Shown one piece after another: positions 1 through 8,897 of a stretch of DNA of 64,000 bases. The position numbers were made by a program, and so were the translations under genes. Position 1 is the stretch's first letter. Each line of letters begins with the position of its first letter. The stretch is from assembly GCF_000192435.1 (NCBI RefSeq), contig NZ_AEUD01000014.1, forward strand, positions 1-64,000. Direction: 5' to 3'. The notes under the pieces are model-generated. The model had not been told where the DNA came from. It did no database searches and saw nothing but the letters and a program-made list of their open reading frames with translations. The stretch is from Gordonia neofelifaecis NRRL B-59395. Its GTDB lineage: Bacteria; Actinomycetota; Actinomycetes; Mycobacteriales; Mycobacteriaceae.

Positions 1-96
1 AGGCCAACCACCCCAAACACTCACAGCGGAGCGAGTCGAAACCCCGCAGGACCTATTAGAAAGACAGCGGTCACGACCATCTCGCAGACAGGCACC

Positions 97-110
97 TAGA
101 ACGTGTTCTA
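97..110. promoter_or_regulatory. KstR-type operator
   Basis: TAGAACGTGTTCTA matches the published KstR consensus TnnAACnnGTTnnA at every fixed position and sits inside a slightly longer dyad (96-111). It overlaps TAGTCT (109-114), a TANNNT -10 box placed 6 nt before the ATG at 121, so a bound repressor would block the promoter directly. KstR is the TetR-type repressor of sterol catabolism in mycobacteria and rhodococci. The match is seen; its use is inferred. Confidence 0.75.
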
Positions 111-120
111 GTCTGTCGCC

Positions 121-999
121 ATGCGATTCACGTTCGCCGAAGCGATGACCGACTACACCTACTACCCGGCGCTCGCCCAGGCCGCCGAAGGCGCGGGATT
201 CTCGGGGATGACGATCCCCGACTCCCTCGCGTACCCGAAGGAATCGGACTCGGTGTACCCGTACACCCCCGACGGCAAGCGGGAGTTCCTGGAGGACAAG
301 GACTTCATCGAGACGTTCATCCAGGCCGCCGCGCTCGGCGCCGTCACCAGCACCCTGCGATTCCTGCCCTTCGTCCTGAAGCTCCCGGTACGACCGCCCG
401 CTCTGGTCGCGAAGCAGGCGTCGTCGGTCGCCTGCCTGACCGGGAACCGCCTCGCCCTCGGCGTCGGCACCAGCCCCTGGCGTGAGGACTACGACCTCAT
501 GGGCGTCGATTACGCGCGCCGGGGCAAGCGGATGGACGAGTGCATGGACATCATCCGCGGCCTCACCTCGCCCGGGTACTTCGAGTTCCACGGCGAGTTC
601 TACGACATCCCCGAGATCAAGATGAGCCCGGTGCCGTCGGAACCGATCCCGCTGCTGGTGGGCGGCCACGCGGACGTCGCCCTCAAGCGCGCGGTCATCC
701 GCGGCGACGGCTGGATGCACGGCGGCGGCGCCCCCGAGGAACTCGATGCGCTGATCGACAAGCTGACCGCGATCCGCAAGGCCGAGGGCAAGGATAACGA
801 TCCGTTCGAGATCCATGTGATCTCGGTGGACGCCTACACGGTCGACGGCTGCAAGCGCCTCGAGGACAAGGGCGTGACCGACGTGATCGTCGGCTTCCGA
901 CTCCCGTACATCATCGGCCGCGACACCGAACCGCTGGAGACCAAGGTCGCGAACCTGGAGCGCTTCGGCGAGTCCGTGATCGCCAAGGTCAACGGGTGA
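121..999 (+). CDS. LLM-class flavin/F420-dependent oxidoreductase, probable KstR regulon member
   Basis: A 292-residue luciferase-like monooxygenase fold protein, expected to be a cytosolic TIM-barrel enzyme using F420 or FMN. Visible family marks are the N-terminal FAEAMTD strand, GNRLALGVGTSPW near residues 118-130, the RGKRMDE segment, and PIPLLVGGHAD near 175-185. It resembles what I recall of M. tuberculosis Rv3520c, which lies in the cholesterol-catabolism region. The KstR-type box directly upstream supports a role in sterol or ring-compound breakdown. The ATG follows TAGTCT by 6 nt with no Shine-Dalgarno, so a leaderless mRNA is likely. The substrate cannot be told from sequence. Confidence 0.85.
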   Translation: MRFTFAEAMTDYTYYPALAQAAEGAGFSGMTIPDSLAYPKESDSVYPYTPDGKREFLEDKDFIETFIQAAALGAVTSTLRFLPFVLKLPVRPPALVAKQASSVACLTGNRLALGVGTSPWREDYDLMGVDYARRGKRMDECMDIIRGLTSPGYFEFHGEFYDIPEIKMSPVPSEPIPLLVGGHADVALKRAVIRGDGWMHGGGAPEELDALIDKLTAIRKAEGKDNDPFEIHVISVDAYTVDGCKRLEDKGVTDVIVGFRLPYIIGRDTEPLETKVANLERFGESVIAKVNG

Positions 1000-1017
1000 G
1001 ACGGTGATCCAGATGGC

Positions 1018-1066
1018 GCGAGGGAGCGGAGCCGTCCGAGAACCGGGCATTTTTCTGCTCCCTCGC
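1018..1066. terminator. stem-loop with GCGAGGGAGC arms
   Basis: Perfect 10-bp arms GCGAGGGAGC (1018-1027) and GCTCCCTCGC (1057-1066) flank a 29-nt loop just after the LLM gene. A TTTTT run lies inside the loop, not after the stem. The core GCGAGGGAGCGGAGC also occurs inside pks13 (29847-29861, other strand), so this may be a copy of a dispersed repeat acting as a weak terminator. Confidence 0.45.
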
Positions 1067-1086
1067 ACGTCAGGTACGTTGACTGA

Positions 1087-2109
1087 ATGACCAGCGGTGA
1101 ACTGACCCGTGCTGAGGCCATCGATCAGGCGATCGGAAAGGTCTACACGACAGCCGATTACTACGAGGTGGGTCGCGAGAAGATTCGCGAGTTCGCTCGC
1201 GCTCTGCACGACGACAACCCGATCCACTGGGACGACGCGAAGGCACGCGAAGGCGGACACGGCGGACTGCTCGCGCCGCTGACCATCGTCGCGATCATGG
1301 GTGCGAAAGCCCAGGCCCAGCTGCTCGAGAAGGCCGTTCCCGGCGATCTCCTCAAGTCCGGCGTGCTGCAGATCGACCAGCGCTTCGCCTTCCACCGGCC
1401 GATCGAAGCGGGCGACCAGCTGTACTGCGACGTCTCGCTGGAGTCGTACCGGACCGTCGCGGGTGCCGACCTGTTCACGGTGAAGACTCTGGTCCGGGAC
1501 GTCGTGAAGGGTGTCCTGCAGGAGTCGTGGACGTCGCTCGCCGGCCCCGGCGAGGACGCAGACCGGCTGCCGGAGGACTTCGAGGACTTCGTCAACGAGG
1601 TGATGTTCACCGGCGGCGACTCCCACGTGCAGCCGCTCAGCCCGGCCGAGCCGCAGGCGATCCCGCCGGAGTCCGACCAGCGGTGGTCCACCGTGCCGTT
1701 CGAGTCGCTCAGCGAGGGCATGGACCTGCCGGTCCGCGCGCAGCGCTTCACCCGCGGCGATGTCATCAACTACATCGGAGTCTCGGGCGACCCGAACCCG
1801 ATCCATCACAGCGCCAAGGTCGCGCAGGCCGCGGGCCTCGAGACCGTCGTCGCGCAGGCGATGCTGACGCTCGGCACCGCAGCCGGTTACCTGACCTCGT
1901 ATGTCGGCGATCCGGCCGCGTTCCGCGACATGAGCGCGCGGTTCACCAGCCCGGTCTACGTCCCGGCCCACGAGCCGGCCATCGTCGAATACACCGCCAA
2001 GGTGAAGTCGCTGGACCCCGAGACCCGGCGCGGCCTCATCGTGTTCGGTGCGACGGTCAACGGCAAGCGTGTCTTCGGCCGCTGCACCGCCAACGTCCAG
2101 TTCGCCTGA
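1087..2109 (+). CDS. fused HadA/HadB-type (3R)-hydroxyacyl-ACP dehydratase
   Basis: A 340-residue protein with two hotdog (MaoC-like) halves. The N-half (about 1-160) carries DDNPIH (D43, H47); the C-half (about 190-340) carries the hydratase-2 motif GDPNPIHH (D235, H240). Mycobacteria have HadA and HadB as separate FAS-II dehydratase subunits, and this gene joins equivalents of both in one chain. The likely reaction is dehydration of 3-hydroxyacyl thioesters during fatty or meromycolic acid elongation. A role in side-chain degradation is possible, given the neighbouring KstR-linked gene. TACGTT ends 6 nt before the ATG, so a leaderless start is likely. Confidence 0.82.
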   Translation: MTSGELTRAEAIDQAIGKVYTTADYYEVGREKIREFARALHDDNPIHWDDAKAREGGHGGLLAPLTIVAIMGAKAQAQLLEKAVPGDLLKSGVLQIDQRFAFHRPIEAGDQLYCDVSLESYRTVAGADLFTVKTLVRDVVKGVLQESWTSLAGPGEDADRLPEDFEDFVNEVMFTGGDSHVQPLSPAEPQAIPPESDQRWSTVPFESLSEGMDLPVRAQRFTRGDVINYIGVSGDPNPIHHSAKVAQAAGLETVVAQAMLTLGTAAGYLTSYVGDPAAFRDMSARFTSPVYVPAHEPAIVEYTAKVKSLDPETRRGLIVFGATVNGKRVFGRCTANVQFA

Positions 2110-2125
2110 CTCTCCCCGTAAACGC

Positions 2126-2172
2126 TTATGCCGTTGTTCGTGACCACCTGGTGGTCACGAACAACGGCATAA
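2126..2172. terminator. perfect 23-bp intergenic palindrome (bidirectional terminator)
   Basis: Two perfect 23-nt arms (2126-2148 and 2150-2172) around a single central base, lying 16 nt after the dehydratase stop and 20 nt from the gtrA-like stop. It contains ATGCCGTTGTTCGTGACC. No U-tract follows on either strand. It belongs to a family with 23744-23792, 26995-27047 and 48687-48745. Confidence 0.75.
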
Positions 2173-2192
2173 CTGCTTTCTGCGCGCGTCCG

Positions 2193-2711
2193 CTACCTGA
2201 TCTTGAAGATCACTGCGCGCTGCACGACGAAGTTGATGACGGTCGCGACGCCCTGCGCGATGCAGAACGCGAGTGCGACGGCGAACAACTCGGTGCCCCA
2301 TCGGTGCATCAGCCAGTTGTAGAGGCCGATGTTGACGAAGAAGGTCACGAAGTAGAGGGCGACCACCGCGATGAACCTGGCCGTGCTCGGCTCGGCGCGG
2401 AACGTCCACCGACGGTTGATCAGATAGGCGATCGTCGTGCCGAGGATGAAGCCGCAGCCCTTGGCCAGCCAGAACGGCGCGCCGAAGGCCTCCTGCAGCA
2501 GGTACGTGAGGCTGAAGTCGAAGACTGCCGAGAGGGCACCTGTCGCGATGAACCGGATGATCTGGGTCTTGATGTCGACGTCGGTCGAGGCTTCCTCGTC
2601 GTCGAACGGCAGCTCGATCGGCATCGGTGCGTGACGGGTGTGGAAGTCCTCGTGCTCCGGATGCTGTCCGGGCTGCGCGGGGTCCTCGTTCACTGGCGAC
2701 GTATCTGACAC
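2193..2711 (-). CDS. GtrA-family membrane protein (Rv3789-like)
   Basis: A 172-residue protein with a 50-residue acidic cytosolic N-terminus and four predicted membrane helices (about 52-70, 82-98, 110-130, 143-165). IIRFIATGALSAVFDF and AYLINRRWTF are typical GtrA signatures. I recall the M. tuberculosis homologue Rv3789 lying next to dprE1; it was proposed as a flippase for decaprenyl-phosphoryl-arabinose and later as a partner of AftA. The same neighbourhood here supports an arabinogalactan role. Start is GTG; TACGCT lies 6 nt upstream on this strand, so leaderless. It is transcribed divergently from the lipase gene. Confidence 0.85.
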   Translation of the reverse strand: MSDTSPVNEDPAQPGQHPEHEDFHTRHAPMPIELPFDDEEASTDVDIKTQIIRFIATGALSAVFDFSLTYLLQEAFGAPFWLAKGCGFILGTTIAYLINRRWTFRAEPSTARFIAVVALYFVTFFVNIGLYNWLMHRWGTELFAVALAFCIAQGVATVINFVVQRAVIFKIR

Positions 2712-2828
2712 CGTGCCAGCGTAGCCGCTGCCGGGATCGCATCCGATGAGCGAAAGCTGAGAGCCGACGCCCGTCGGGCGGGCGCCCGACTTCCCAACTG
2801 TGAGGCAGCTGGCTTAATGTCGTCCACT

Positions 2829-4049
2829 ATGAGCAGTCCCTCCCTCCTCCGTTTCAAGCGATCGATCGTCGCCGTCGCGGTCGCCGCGACCGCGGCGACC
2901 GGAATGATCACCGCCGCCTCCCCGGCCCACGCCGACGACTCCGCCACCGGCGCACCCGTGTGGTCCGGACTCGACGCCCGCGCCTACAACGGCCCGATCG
3001 GCGCGCCCGGCACCCTGATTCAGAAGACCCCGCTGGATCCGTCGGTCAGCCTCACCGCGGCGTCCACCGCCTACCGGATCCTCTATGCGACGACCGACGT
3101 GCACGGCAAGCCCGCCGTCAGCACCGGCGCGGTCTTCCTCCCCAAGCGCCCGGCACCGAAGGGCGGCTACAAGGTCATCGCCTGGGCGCACGGCACCACC
3201 GGCCTCGGCGACGACTGCACGCCGTCTGCGCAGCCGCGCAGCGACCGCGATCAGGAGTACCTGAACCACTGGCTCGACCAGGGTTACGCGGTCGTCGCCA
3301 CCGACTACGCGGGTCTCGGAACGCCGGGCCTGATGAACTACCTGAGCAGCAGGGTGCAGGCGCACTCGATCGTCGACTCGGTGAAGGCCGCGTCGAAGTC
3401 CGGACTGCCGCTGTCGAAGACGTGGGCGATCGTCGGGCAGTCGCAGGGCGCGAGCGCCGCACTGAACGGCGCGCGTCGCGCCACCGAGTACTCCCGCGGG
3501 TCGGGCCTGGACTACCGCGGCGTGGTCGCCACCGGCACCCCGGCCAACATCGAGCACATCGTCTGGCAGGCCGGCCCGGGCTTCCCGCCCGTCGCACTCC
3601 CGACCGGTCTGAACGTCTACGCCGCCTACATCTGGGCGGGCTTCGCCGACGCTCGTCCCGACCTGAAGCCCCTCTCGATCCTGACCCCCGAGGGCCGCCG
3701 GATCGTGAATGAGGCACGCACCCGCTGCTACCCCGAGATGCGCACCGTCGTCGAGGGCGCCAAGATCCGTGACTGGTTCAGCAAGCCCGTCTCGTCCATC
3801 CCCGGCGTGCAGGGCGCACTCGTCGACTACATGAGCACGCCGTACCGCGGCTACGACCGCCCGATCTTCCTCGGCCAGGGCCTCAAGGACATGGACGTCC
3901 CGGCACCGTCGGCACTGTCGCTGTACGCGCAGATGACCGCCGCGGGCCAGCCCGTGGAACTGCACGTGTACCCGACGCAGGACCACTCCGGCACGGTGCT
4001 CGCCTCCATGAAGGACTCGACGCCGTTCGTCGCGCGAATCATGCGCTGA
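2829..4049 (+). CDS. secreted lipase-family alpha/beta hydrolase
   Basis: About 406 residues. A Sec signal peptide (basic LLRFKRS, hydrophobic AVAVAATAATG, AHA cleavage site near residue 35) precedes an alpha/beta hydrolase of the secretory-lipase (LIP) type. The nucleophile motif is GQSQG with Ser205; D and H candidates are in LKDMDVP and TQDHSGT near the C-terminus. IAWAHGTTG fits an oxyanion strand. It probably cleaves lipid esters outside the membrane. An in-frame ATG at 2817 would add four residues, but it lies within TAATGT (2815-2820), which fits a -10 box 8 nt before the ATG at 2829, so I prefer 2829. Confidence 0.85.
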   Translation: MSSPSLLRFKRSIVAVAVAATAATGMITAASPAHADDSATGAPVWSGLDARAYNGPIGAPGTLIQKTPLDPSVSLTAASTAYRILYATTDVHGKPAVSTGAVFLPKRPAPKGGYKVIAWAHGTTGLGDDCTPSAQPRSDRDQEYLNHWLDQGYAVVATDYAGLGTPGLMNYLSSRVQAHSIVDSVKAASKSGLPLSKTWAIVGQSQGASAALNGARRATEYSRGSGLDYRGVVATGTPANIEHIVWQAGPGFPPVALPTGLNVYAAYIWAGFADARPDLKPLSILTPEGRRIVNEARTRCYPEMRTVVEGAKIRDWFSKPVSSIPGVQGALVDYMSTPYRGYDRPIFLGQGLKDMDVPAPSALSLYAQMTAAGQPVELHVYPTQDHSGTVLASMKDSTPFVARIMR

Positions 4050-4053
4050 CTGC

Positions 4054-4097
4054 CCTCCACCCGTCGATCGAGCGACCACTCGACCGGCGGGTGGAGG
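4054..4097. terminator. stem-loop between convergent genes
   Basis: Perfect 10-bp arms CCTCCACCCG (4054-4063) and CGGGTGGAGG (4088-4097), with extra TCGA pairing inside, sit between the lipase stop and the universal stress protein stop. No U-tract. Confidence 0.6.
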
Positions 4098-4101
4098 CGG
4101 C

Positions 4102-4494
4102 TCAGCCGGCCACCTGTGACGGCTTCACGACCAGCACCGGCTTGCGGCATTCGACGAGCAGATACTGCGACGTGCTGCCGAGGAGCAGCTTGCCGACCTG
4201 CGTCCGACGACGCATGCCGATGATGAGCAGTTCCGCCTCCGGGTCGTCCATGGCGTTCAGCAGTTCCTCGGCCGGGGTGGCGCCGATCGGCTGCGTGATG
4301 CGGAACTTGACTCCGGACTCCGACAGCCGGTTCTCGATCTCCACGATCTCGTCCGCCTCTGCGTAGCGCTGTCCCCGGGCCTCCGACACCGCGTTGATCA
4401 CCAGCAGTTCGGTCTCTCGCCGTCGCGCCTCGTCGATGCCGTGTTCCAGGCAGGCGCGGCCGAACGATCCTGCCGAATAGCCGACGACGATCAC
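4102..4494 (-). CDS. universal stress protein (UspA family)
   Basis: A 130-residue single Usp domain. The C-terminal nucleotide-binding loop GMRRRTQVGKLLLGSTSQ follows the G-2x-G-9x-G(S/T) pattern of ATP-binding Usp proteins, and it ends with the KPVLVVKP strand typical of the family. The frame is open further upstream to 4617, but that extension is Arg-rich and non-family-like; GGGAGG lies about 9 nt before the GTG at 4494, giving the normal start VIVVGYS. The cytosolic stress role is general, and a specific function cannot be read from sequence. Confidence 0.85.
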   Translation of the reverse strand: MIVVGYSAGSFGRACLEHGIDEARRRETELLVINAVSEARGQRYAEADEIVEIENRLSESGVKFRITQPIGATPAEELLNAMDDPEAELLIIGMRRRTQVGKLLLGSTSQYLLVECRKPVLVVKPSQVAG

Positions 4495-4611
4495 GGTGCG
4501 CTCCCTCCCCGGGCGGCGGCGCGCGTCCGACGAGCGCACCCGGTGAGAATCGGCCCGGTCTCGAAGAGAAATGTAGTCCACCCGGCCGACCACCACCGCT
4601 CGTACACCGCC

Positions 4612-4692
4612 CGGCACTCTCCTCGACGAAGAGTGCCGACCGACACAAGGCCGTCCGCAAGGATCCGTAACCAGCTGACCGACGAGTAGTCT
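4612..4692 (+). promoter_or_regulatory. dprE1 upstream region with hairpin and -10 box
   Basis: The 206-nt gap between the divergent usp and dprE1 genes holds a perfect 9-bp inverted repeat, CGGCACTCT (4612-4620) and AGAGTGCCG (4630-4638), then TAGTCT (4687-4692), 8 nt before the dprE1 ATG. No Shine-Dalgarno is seen, so a leaderless dprE1 transcript is likely. The dyad may be an operator or a hairpin. Confidence 0.4.
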
Positions 4693-4700
4693 CTACACCG

Positions 4701-6119
4701 ATGACGAACACAGCAGTACTCCCGATCGAGACCCGCAAGCTCATGGGCTGGGGCCGGACCATGCCGACCGAAGGCCACGTCCTGTCGACGCCTTACCCGG
4801 AGCTCATCGCCGAGGCGGTGGCGCGCGTGGCCGACGACAACGCCGACAAGCCGAGCTACCTGCGCCGCGGGGTCATCGCGCGCGGACTGGGTCGTTCGTA
4901 CGGTGAGAACGCCCAGAACTCCGGCGGTCTGACCATCGATATGACCCAGTTGACGCGGATCCACGAGATCGACGACGAGACCGGGATCATCGACCTCGAC
5001 GCCGGCGTCGACCTCGACACCCTGATGCGCATCGCCCTACCGCACGGCCTGTGGGTTCCGGTGCTTCCGGGCACCCGCCAGGTCACCGTCGGCGGCGCCA
5101 TCGGCTGCGACATCCACGGCAAGAACCACCACAGCGCGGGCAGCTTCGGCAATCACGTCGTCGAGATCCAATTGCTCACCGCGTCCGGCGAGATCCTGAC
5201 CCTCACACCGACCGGCAGCACCGACGACCCCGACGCCTCGATCTTCTGGGCCACCGTCGGCGGCATCGGCCTCACCGGCATCATCCTGCGCGCCAAGATC
5301 CAGATGACCCGTACCGAGACGGCGTACTTCATCGCCGACGGCAGCGTCACCCGGAGCCTCGATGAGACCATCGCGCTGCACATGGACGGCTCGGAGGAGA
5401 ACTACACGTACAGCTCGGGCTGGTTCGACGCGATCAGCAAGCCGCCGCGCCTCGGTCGCGGCACCTTCTCCCGCGGCAGCCTGGCCACGCTGGATCAGCT
5501 GCCCGACAAGCTGGCCAAGGACCCGCTGAAGTTCGACGCGCCCACGCTGGTCAACTTCCCCGACATCTTCCCGAACGGGCTGGCCAACAAGCTGAACTTC
5601 TCGATGGTCGGCGAGGCCTATTACCGAATGGGCGGCAACTACCAGGGCAAGATCCAGAATCTGACGCAGTTCTACCACCCGCTCGACCTGTTCGGGAACT
5701 GGAACCGCGCCTACGGTTCGAAGGGCTTCCTGCAGTACCAGTTCATCGTTCCGCCCGAGGCCGTCGAAGAGTTCAAGGGCATCATCTACGACATTCAGGC
5801 CTCCGGACACGTCAGCTTCCTCAACGTCTTCAAGCTCTTCGGCGAGGGCAACCAGGCGCCGCTGAGCTTCCCGATGCCCGGCTGGAACATCTGCGTCGAC
5901 TTCCCGATCAAGCGCGGTCTCCACGAGTTCGTCTCCGAGCTCGACCGCCGCGTCATGTCGATCGGCGGCCGCCTGTACACCGCGAAGGACTCGCGCACCA
6001 GCGCGGAGACCTTCCACGCGATGTACCCGGAGATCGACAAGTGGATCGCCACGCGCAGGCGCATCGACCCGAACCACGTCTTCATGTCCGACATGGGCCG
6101 CAGGCTCGAACTCGTCTGA
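4701..6119 (+). CDS. dprE1: DprE1, decaprenyl-phosphoryl-ribose 2'-oxidase
   Basis: A 472-residue VAO-type FAD oxidoreductase. With DprE2 it epimerises decaprenyl-phosphoryl-ribose to decaprenyl-phosphoryl-arabinose, the only arabinose donor for arabinogalactan. The N-terminal FAD domain shows [17 protein letters not shown] and [16 protein letters not shown]. The conserved cysteine in WNICVDFP is Cys398, equivalent to Cys387 of M. tuberculosis DprE1, the residue trapped by benzothiazinones. The C-terminus [14 protein letters not shown] is typical. dprE2 follows 50 nt downstream. Length and motifs match the family closely. Confidence 0.96.
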   Translation: MTNTAVLPIETRKLMGWGRTMPTEGHVLSTPYPELIAEAVARVADDNADKPSYLRRGVIARGLGRSYGENAQNSGGLTIDMTQLTRIHEIDDETGIIDLDAGVDLDTLMRIALPHGLWVPVLPGTRQVTVGGAIGCDIHGKNHHSAGSFGNHVVEIQLLTASGEILTLTPTGSTDDPDASIFWATVGGIGLTGIILRAKIQMTRTETAYFIADGSVTRSLDETIALHMDGSEENYTYSSGWFDAISKPPRLGRGTFSRGSLATLDQLPDKLAKDPLKFDAPTLVNFPDIFPNGLANKLNFSMVGEAYYRMGGNYQGKIQNLTQFYHPLDLFGNWNRAYGSKGFLQYQFIVPPEAVEEFKGIIYDIQASGHVSFLNVFKLFGEGNQAPLSFPMPGWNICVDFPIKRGLHEFVSELDRRVMSIGGRLYTAKDSRTSAETFHAMYPEIDKWIATRRRIDPNHVFMSDMGRRLELV

Positions 6120-6169
6120 CCGCACAGACCGCCCAGTGCACCGAACGCACCGTTAGAAAGCAGATACGC

Positions 6170-6931
6170 ATGTTCAACGCCGTCGGCGTTCCCAAGTCCA
6201 TCCTGATCCTGGGCGGCAGCTCGGAGATCGGCCTCGCCATCGCGTCCGAGTTCCTCACTCAGGGACCGATGCGCGTGGTGCTCGCGACCGTCCCGAACGA
6301 TCCGGCCGCCGCAGCCGCCGCCGAGCAGATGACCGCCGCAGGCGCGTCGTCGGTGGAGCAGATCGATTTCGACGCGCTCGCCACCGACACCCATCGCGGT
6401 GTGCTCGACGCCGCGTTCGCGAACGGCGACATCGACGTCGCGATCGTCGCGTTCGGCATCCAGGGTGACGACGAGCAGGCCTGGCAGGACCAGAAGCTCG
6501 CCGTCCTGGAGGCGAACATCAACTACACCGCCGCCGTCTCCGTCGGCGTGCTGCTCGGCGAGAAGATGCGCGAGCAGGGCCACGGTCAGATCATCGCCAT
6601 GAGCTCGGTGGCCGGCGAGCGCGTCCGTCGCTCCAACTTCGTGTACGGCTCCACTAAGGCCGGTCTCGACGGCTTCTACCTCGGATTGGGCGACGCGCTG
6701 CGCCCCGAGGGCATCCGCGTGCTGGTCATCCGACCCGGCCAGGTCCGCACTCGCCTGTCGGCGCACGTCGCCGAGGCGCCGCTGACGGTGAACAAGGAGG
6801 ACGTCGCCCGGATGGCCGTCGCCGCGGTCGGCAAGGGCAAGGAAGTCATCTGGGTTCCGGGTCCGTTCCGCTACATCATGATGGTGTTGCGGCACATCCC
6901 GCGCCCGGTGTTCCGCAAGCTCCCCATCTGA
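6170..6931 (+). CDS. dprE2: DprE2, decaprenyl-phosphoryl-2-keto-erythro-pentose reductase
   Basis: A 253-residue short-chain dehydrogenase/reductase (254 in M. tuberculosis as I recall). It reduces the 2-keto intermediate of DprE1 with NADH to give decaprenyl-phosphoryl-arabinose. The Rossmann entry is [16 protein letters not shown]; the catalytic set is Ser in IIAMSSVAG with YGSTK (Tyr/Lys), followed by VIRPGQVRT. Start ATG at 6170, with a weak AGAAAG upstream. aftA follows after 6 nt, so dprE1-dprE2-aftA look like one operon. Confidence 0.95.
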   Translation: MFNAVGVPKSILILGGSSEIGLAIASEFLTQGPMRVVLATVPNDPAAAAAAEQMTAAGASSVEQIDFDALATDTHRGVLDAAFANGDIDVAIVAFGIQGDDEQAWQDQKLAVLEANINYTAAVSVGVLLGEKMREQGHGQIIAMSSVAGERVRRSNFVYGSTKAGLDGFYLGLGDALRPEGIRVLVIRPGQVRTRLSAHVAEAPLTVNKEDVARMAVAAVGKGKEVIWVPGPFRYIMMVLRHIPRPVFRKLPI

Positions 6932-6937
6932 TCGCCG

Positions 6938-8893
6938 GTGGAGACCACCGCGGCCGCCGCGCCCCGACTCTCCGGTCGTGCCCGTGACGTCGTCGAGCTC
7001 GGCGGCGCCGTCGTCGGCGCGGCGGTCATCGCCTTCGCCGGACTCAAGATCATCGGGGCCGTGGGCTGGCCCGCGTTCAACACGTCGAACGTCGTCCGGT
7101 CGCTGACCACGCTCGGTCAGGCGGGGCTCCTGCTGGTGGCCGCGATCGCCGTCGTGTGGGCGCGCTACGGCCGGTCCCGCACGCTGCCGTCGCTGCTGTC
7201 GTCGTTCGTGTCGGCGGGCCTGGTCACGGTGACTCTCGGATTGCCCCTCGGCGCGACCAAGCTCTACCTGTTCGGCCTGAGCGTCGACCAGCAGTTCCGC
7301 ACCGAGTACCTGACCCGGCTCACGTCGAGCCCGCACCTGGCGGACATGACGTACCCGGACCTGCCGCCGTATTACCCGGCGACGTGGTTCTGGCTCGGCG
7401 GACGCTACGCGCACACCCTCGGGCTGCCCGGCTGGGAGGCGTACAAGCCGTGGGCCATCCTCTCCCTCGCGGTGGCCGCGGCGCTCGGCGCGGCCCTGTG
7501 GAACCGGATGATCGGCGTCACGGCGGGGACCGCGGTCTCGGTCGCCGTCACGCTGGTGACCCTGCAGTACGCGTCACCGGAGCCGTACTCCGCGACGCTG
7601 ATCCTGGTCGGCGTCCCGATGCTGGTGGTGATCGCGTACGCACTCCGCGGACGATCGCGACTGGCCGACGGCCCCACCCCGCTGAAACGGACCAGTTGGC
7701 TCGCGGTGTTCGCGGGCGGCGTGTTCATCGGTCTGTCGGCCACGGTGTACACGCTCTTCACCGCGCTGTTCGCAGGGACCGCCGTGCTCATCGCACTCGT
7801 CTACCTCGGGCAGTCGTGGTTGCTGCCCCGCAACGCGGCGGTCCGTGACGACGCGGTCAGCGCCGAGCGTCGCCCCCGCATGCTCGCCGTCCTGGTCCGG
7901 CTCGTCGTGATGGGAGTGCTGGCCGGCGCCATCGCCCTGGTCTCCTGGGGTCCGTATCTGCTCGAACGCTTCCGGACCGACGCCGCCGTCAGTGGCAGCG
8001 CCGAGCACTACCTGCCCGAGTCCGGCTCCATCATCGCACTGCCGATGTTCCAGCTCAGTCTGATCGGACTGCTCTGCCTCATCGGTTTCGTCTGGGTGCT
8101 GCTCCGCTTCCGGCAGCGCACCATCGCCATGGCGATGGCGTGCGCACTGGTCGGCGTCGTCGGGCTGACCCTGCTGTCGCTGGCGTTGACCGCGAAGGGG
8201 ACGACGCTGCTGTCGTTCCGCCTGGAACCGATCAGCACCGCTGTGCTCGCCGCTGCGGGCGCGCTCGGCGTGGTCGCCCTCAGTCGCGTCGCGATCGCCC
8301 GGTACGGCGACGTCCGGCTCATCGTCGGGGTGGCGGCCGCCGCCGCGGCACTCGCCGTCGCCCAGCACATCCCGGCGGTCCTGTCGGCCGAGATCACCAC
8401 CGCGTACACCGACACCGACGGCTACGGCGTCCGCGCCGACCAGCACGCACCGGGCGCCGAGTCGTACTACCCGAAGATCGACGAGGCCATCCGCGCACAG
8501 ACCGGCAGGCCCGCCACCGACAACGTGGTGCTGACCGCTGATTTCGGTTTCCTGTCGCTGTACCCGTACTGGGGTTTCCAGGGTCTGACCTCGCACTACG
8601 CGAACCCGCTCGCCGAGTTCACCGAGCGTGCCACGACGATCGAGCGATGGTCGGAGGCCCAGACGCCGGAGCAGATGAAGGAGAACCTGCGGACCAGCCC
8701 GTGGCGGCCGCCCAACGTCTTCCTCTTCCGCTACAGTCCGGACGGTTACACACTGCGACTCGCGGAGGACGTCTATCCCAACGATCCGAACGTGAAGCGG
8801 TATACCGTCACGTTCAACCCGACGGCTTTCGACGACCCCGCGTTCACCGTCACCGAGGTCGGGCCGTTCGTACTCGTCGTGAAGAAGAGCTGA
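6938..8893 (+). CDS. aftA: AftA, galactan 5-O-arabinofuranosyltransferase
   Basis: A 651-residue GT-C membrane glycosyltransferase that primes galactan with the first arabinofuranose from decaprenyl-phosphoryl-arabinose. About 11-13 hydrophobic helices span residues 15-480, followed by a soluble extracytoplasmic C-terminal domain. The region between the second and third helix pairs, with YPDLPPYYPATWFWLGGR, is characteristic. Start is GTG, 6 nt after dprE2. Length and position match M. tuberculosis Rv3792. In M. tuberculosis embC follows directly; here five unrelated genes intervene. Confidence 0.93.
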   Translation: METTAAAAPRLSGRARDVVELGGAVVGAAVIAFAGLKIIGAVGWPAFNTSNVVRSLTTLGQAGLLLVAAIAVVWARYGRSRTLPSLLSSFVSAGLVTVTLGLPLGATKLYLFGLSVDQQFRTEYLTRLTSSPHLADMTYPDLPPYYPATWFWLGGRYAHTLGLPGWEAYKPWAILSLAVAAALGAALWNRMIGVTAGTAVSVAVTLVTLQYASPEPYSATLILVGVPMLVVIAYALRGRSRLADGPTPLKRTSWLAVFAGGVFIGLSATVYTLFTALFAGTAVLIALVYLGQSWLLPRNAAVRDDAVSAERRPRMLAVLVRLVVMGVLAGAIALVSWGPYLLERFRTDAAVSGSAEHYLPESGSIIALPMFQLSLIGLLCLIGFVWVLLRFRQRTIAMAMACALVGVVGLTLLSLALTAKGTTLLSFRLEPISTAVLAAAGALGVVALSRVAIARYGDVRLIVGVAAAAAALAVAQHIPAVLSAEITTAYTDTDGYGVRADQHAPGAESYYPKIDEAIRAQTGRPATDNVVLTADFGFLSLYPYWGFQGLTSHYANPLAEFTERATTIERWSEAQTPEQMKENLRTSPWRPPNVFLFRYSPDGYTLRLAEDVYPNDPNVKRYTVTFNPTAFDDPAFTVTEVGPFVLVVKKS

Positions 8894-8897
8894 GCTG

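Noticed and set aside
4495-4617. Longer N-terminus for the universal stress protein
   Set aside because: Arg-rich and unlike the family; the GTG at 4494 has a good ribosome site and starts the Usp fold.
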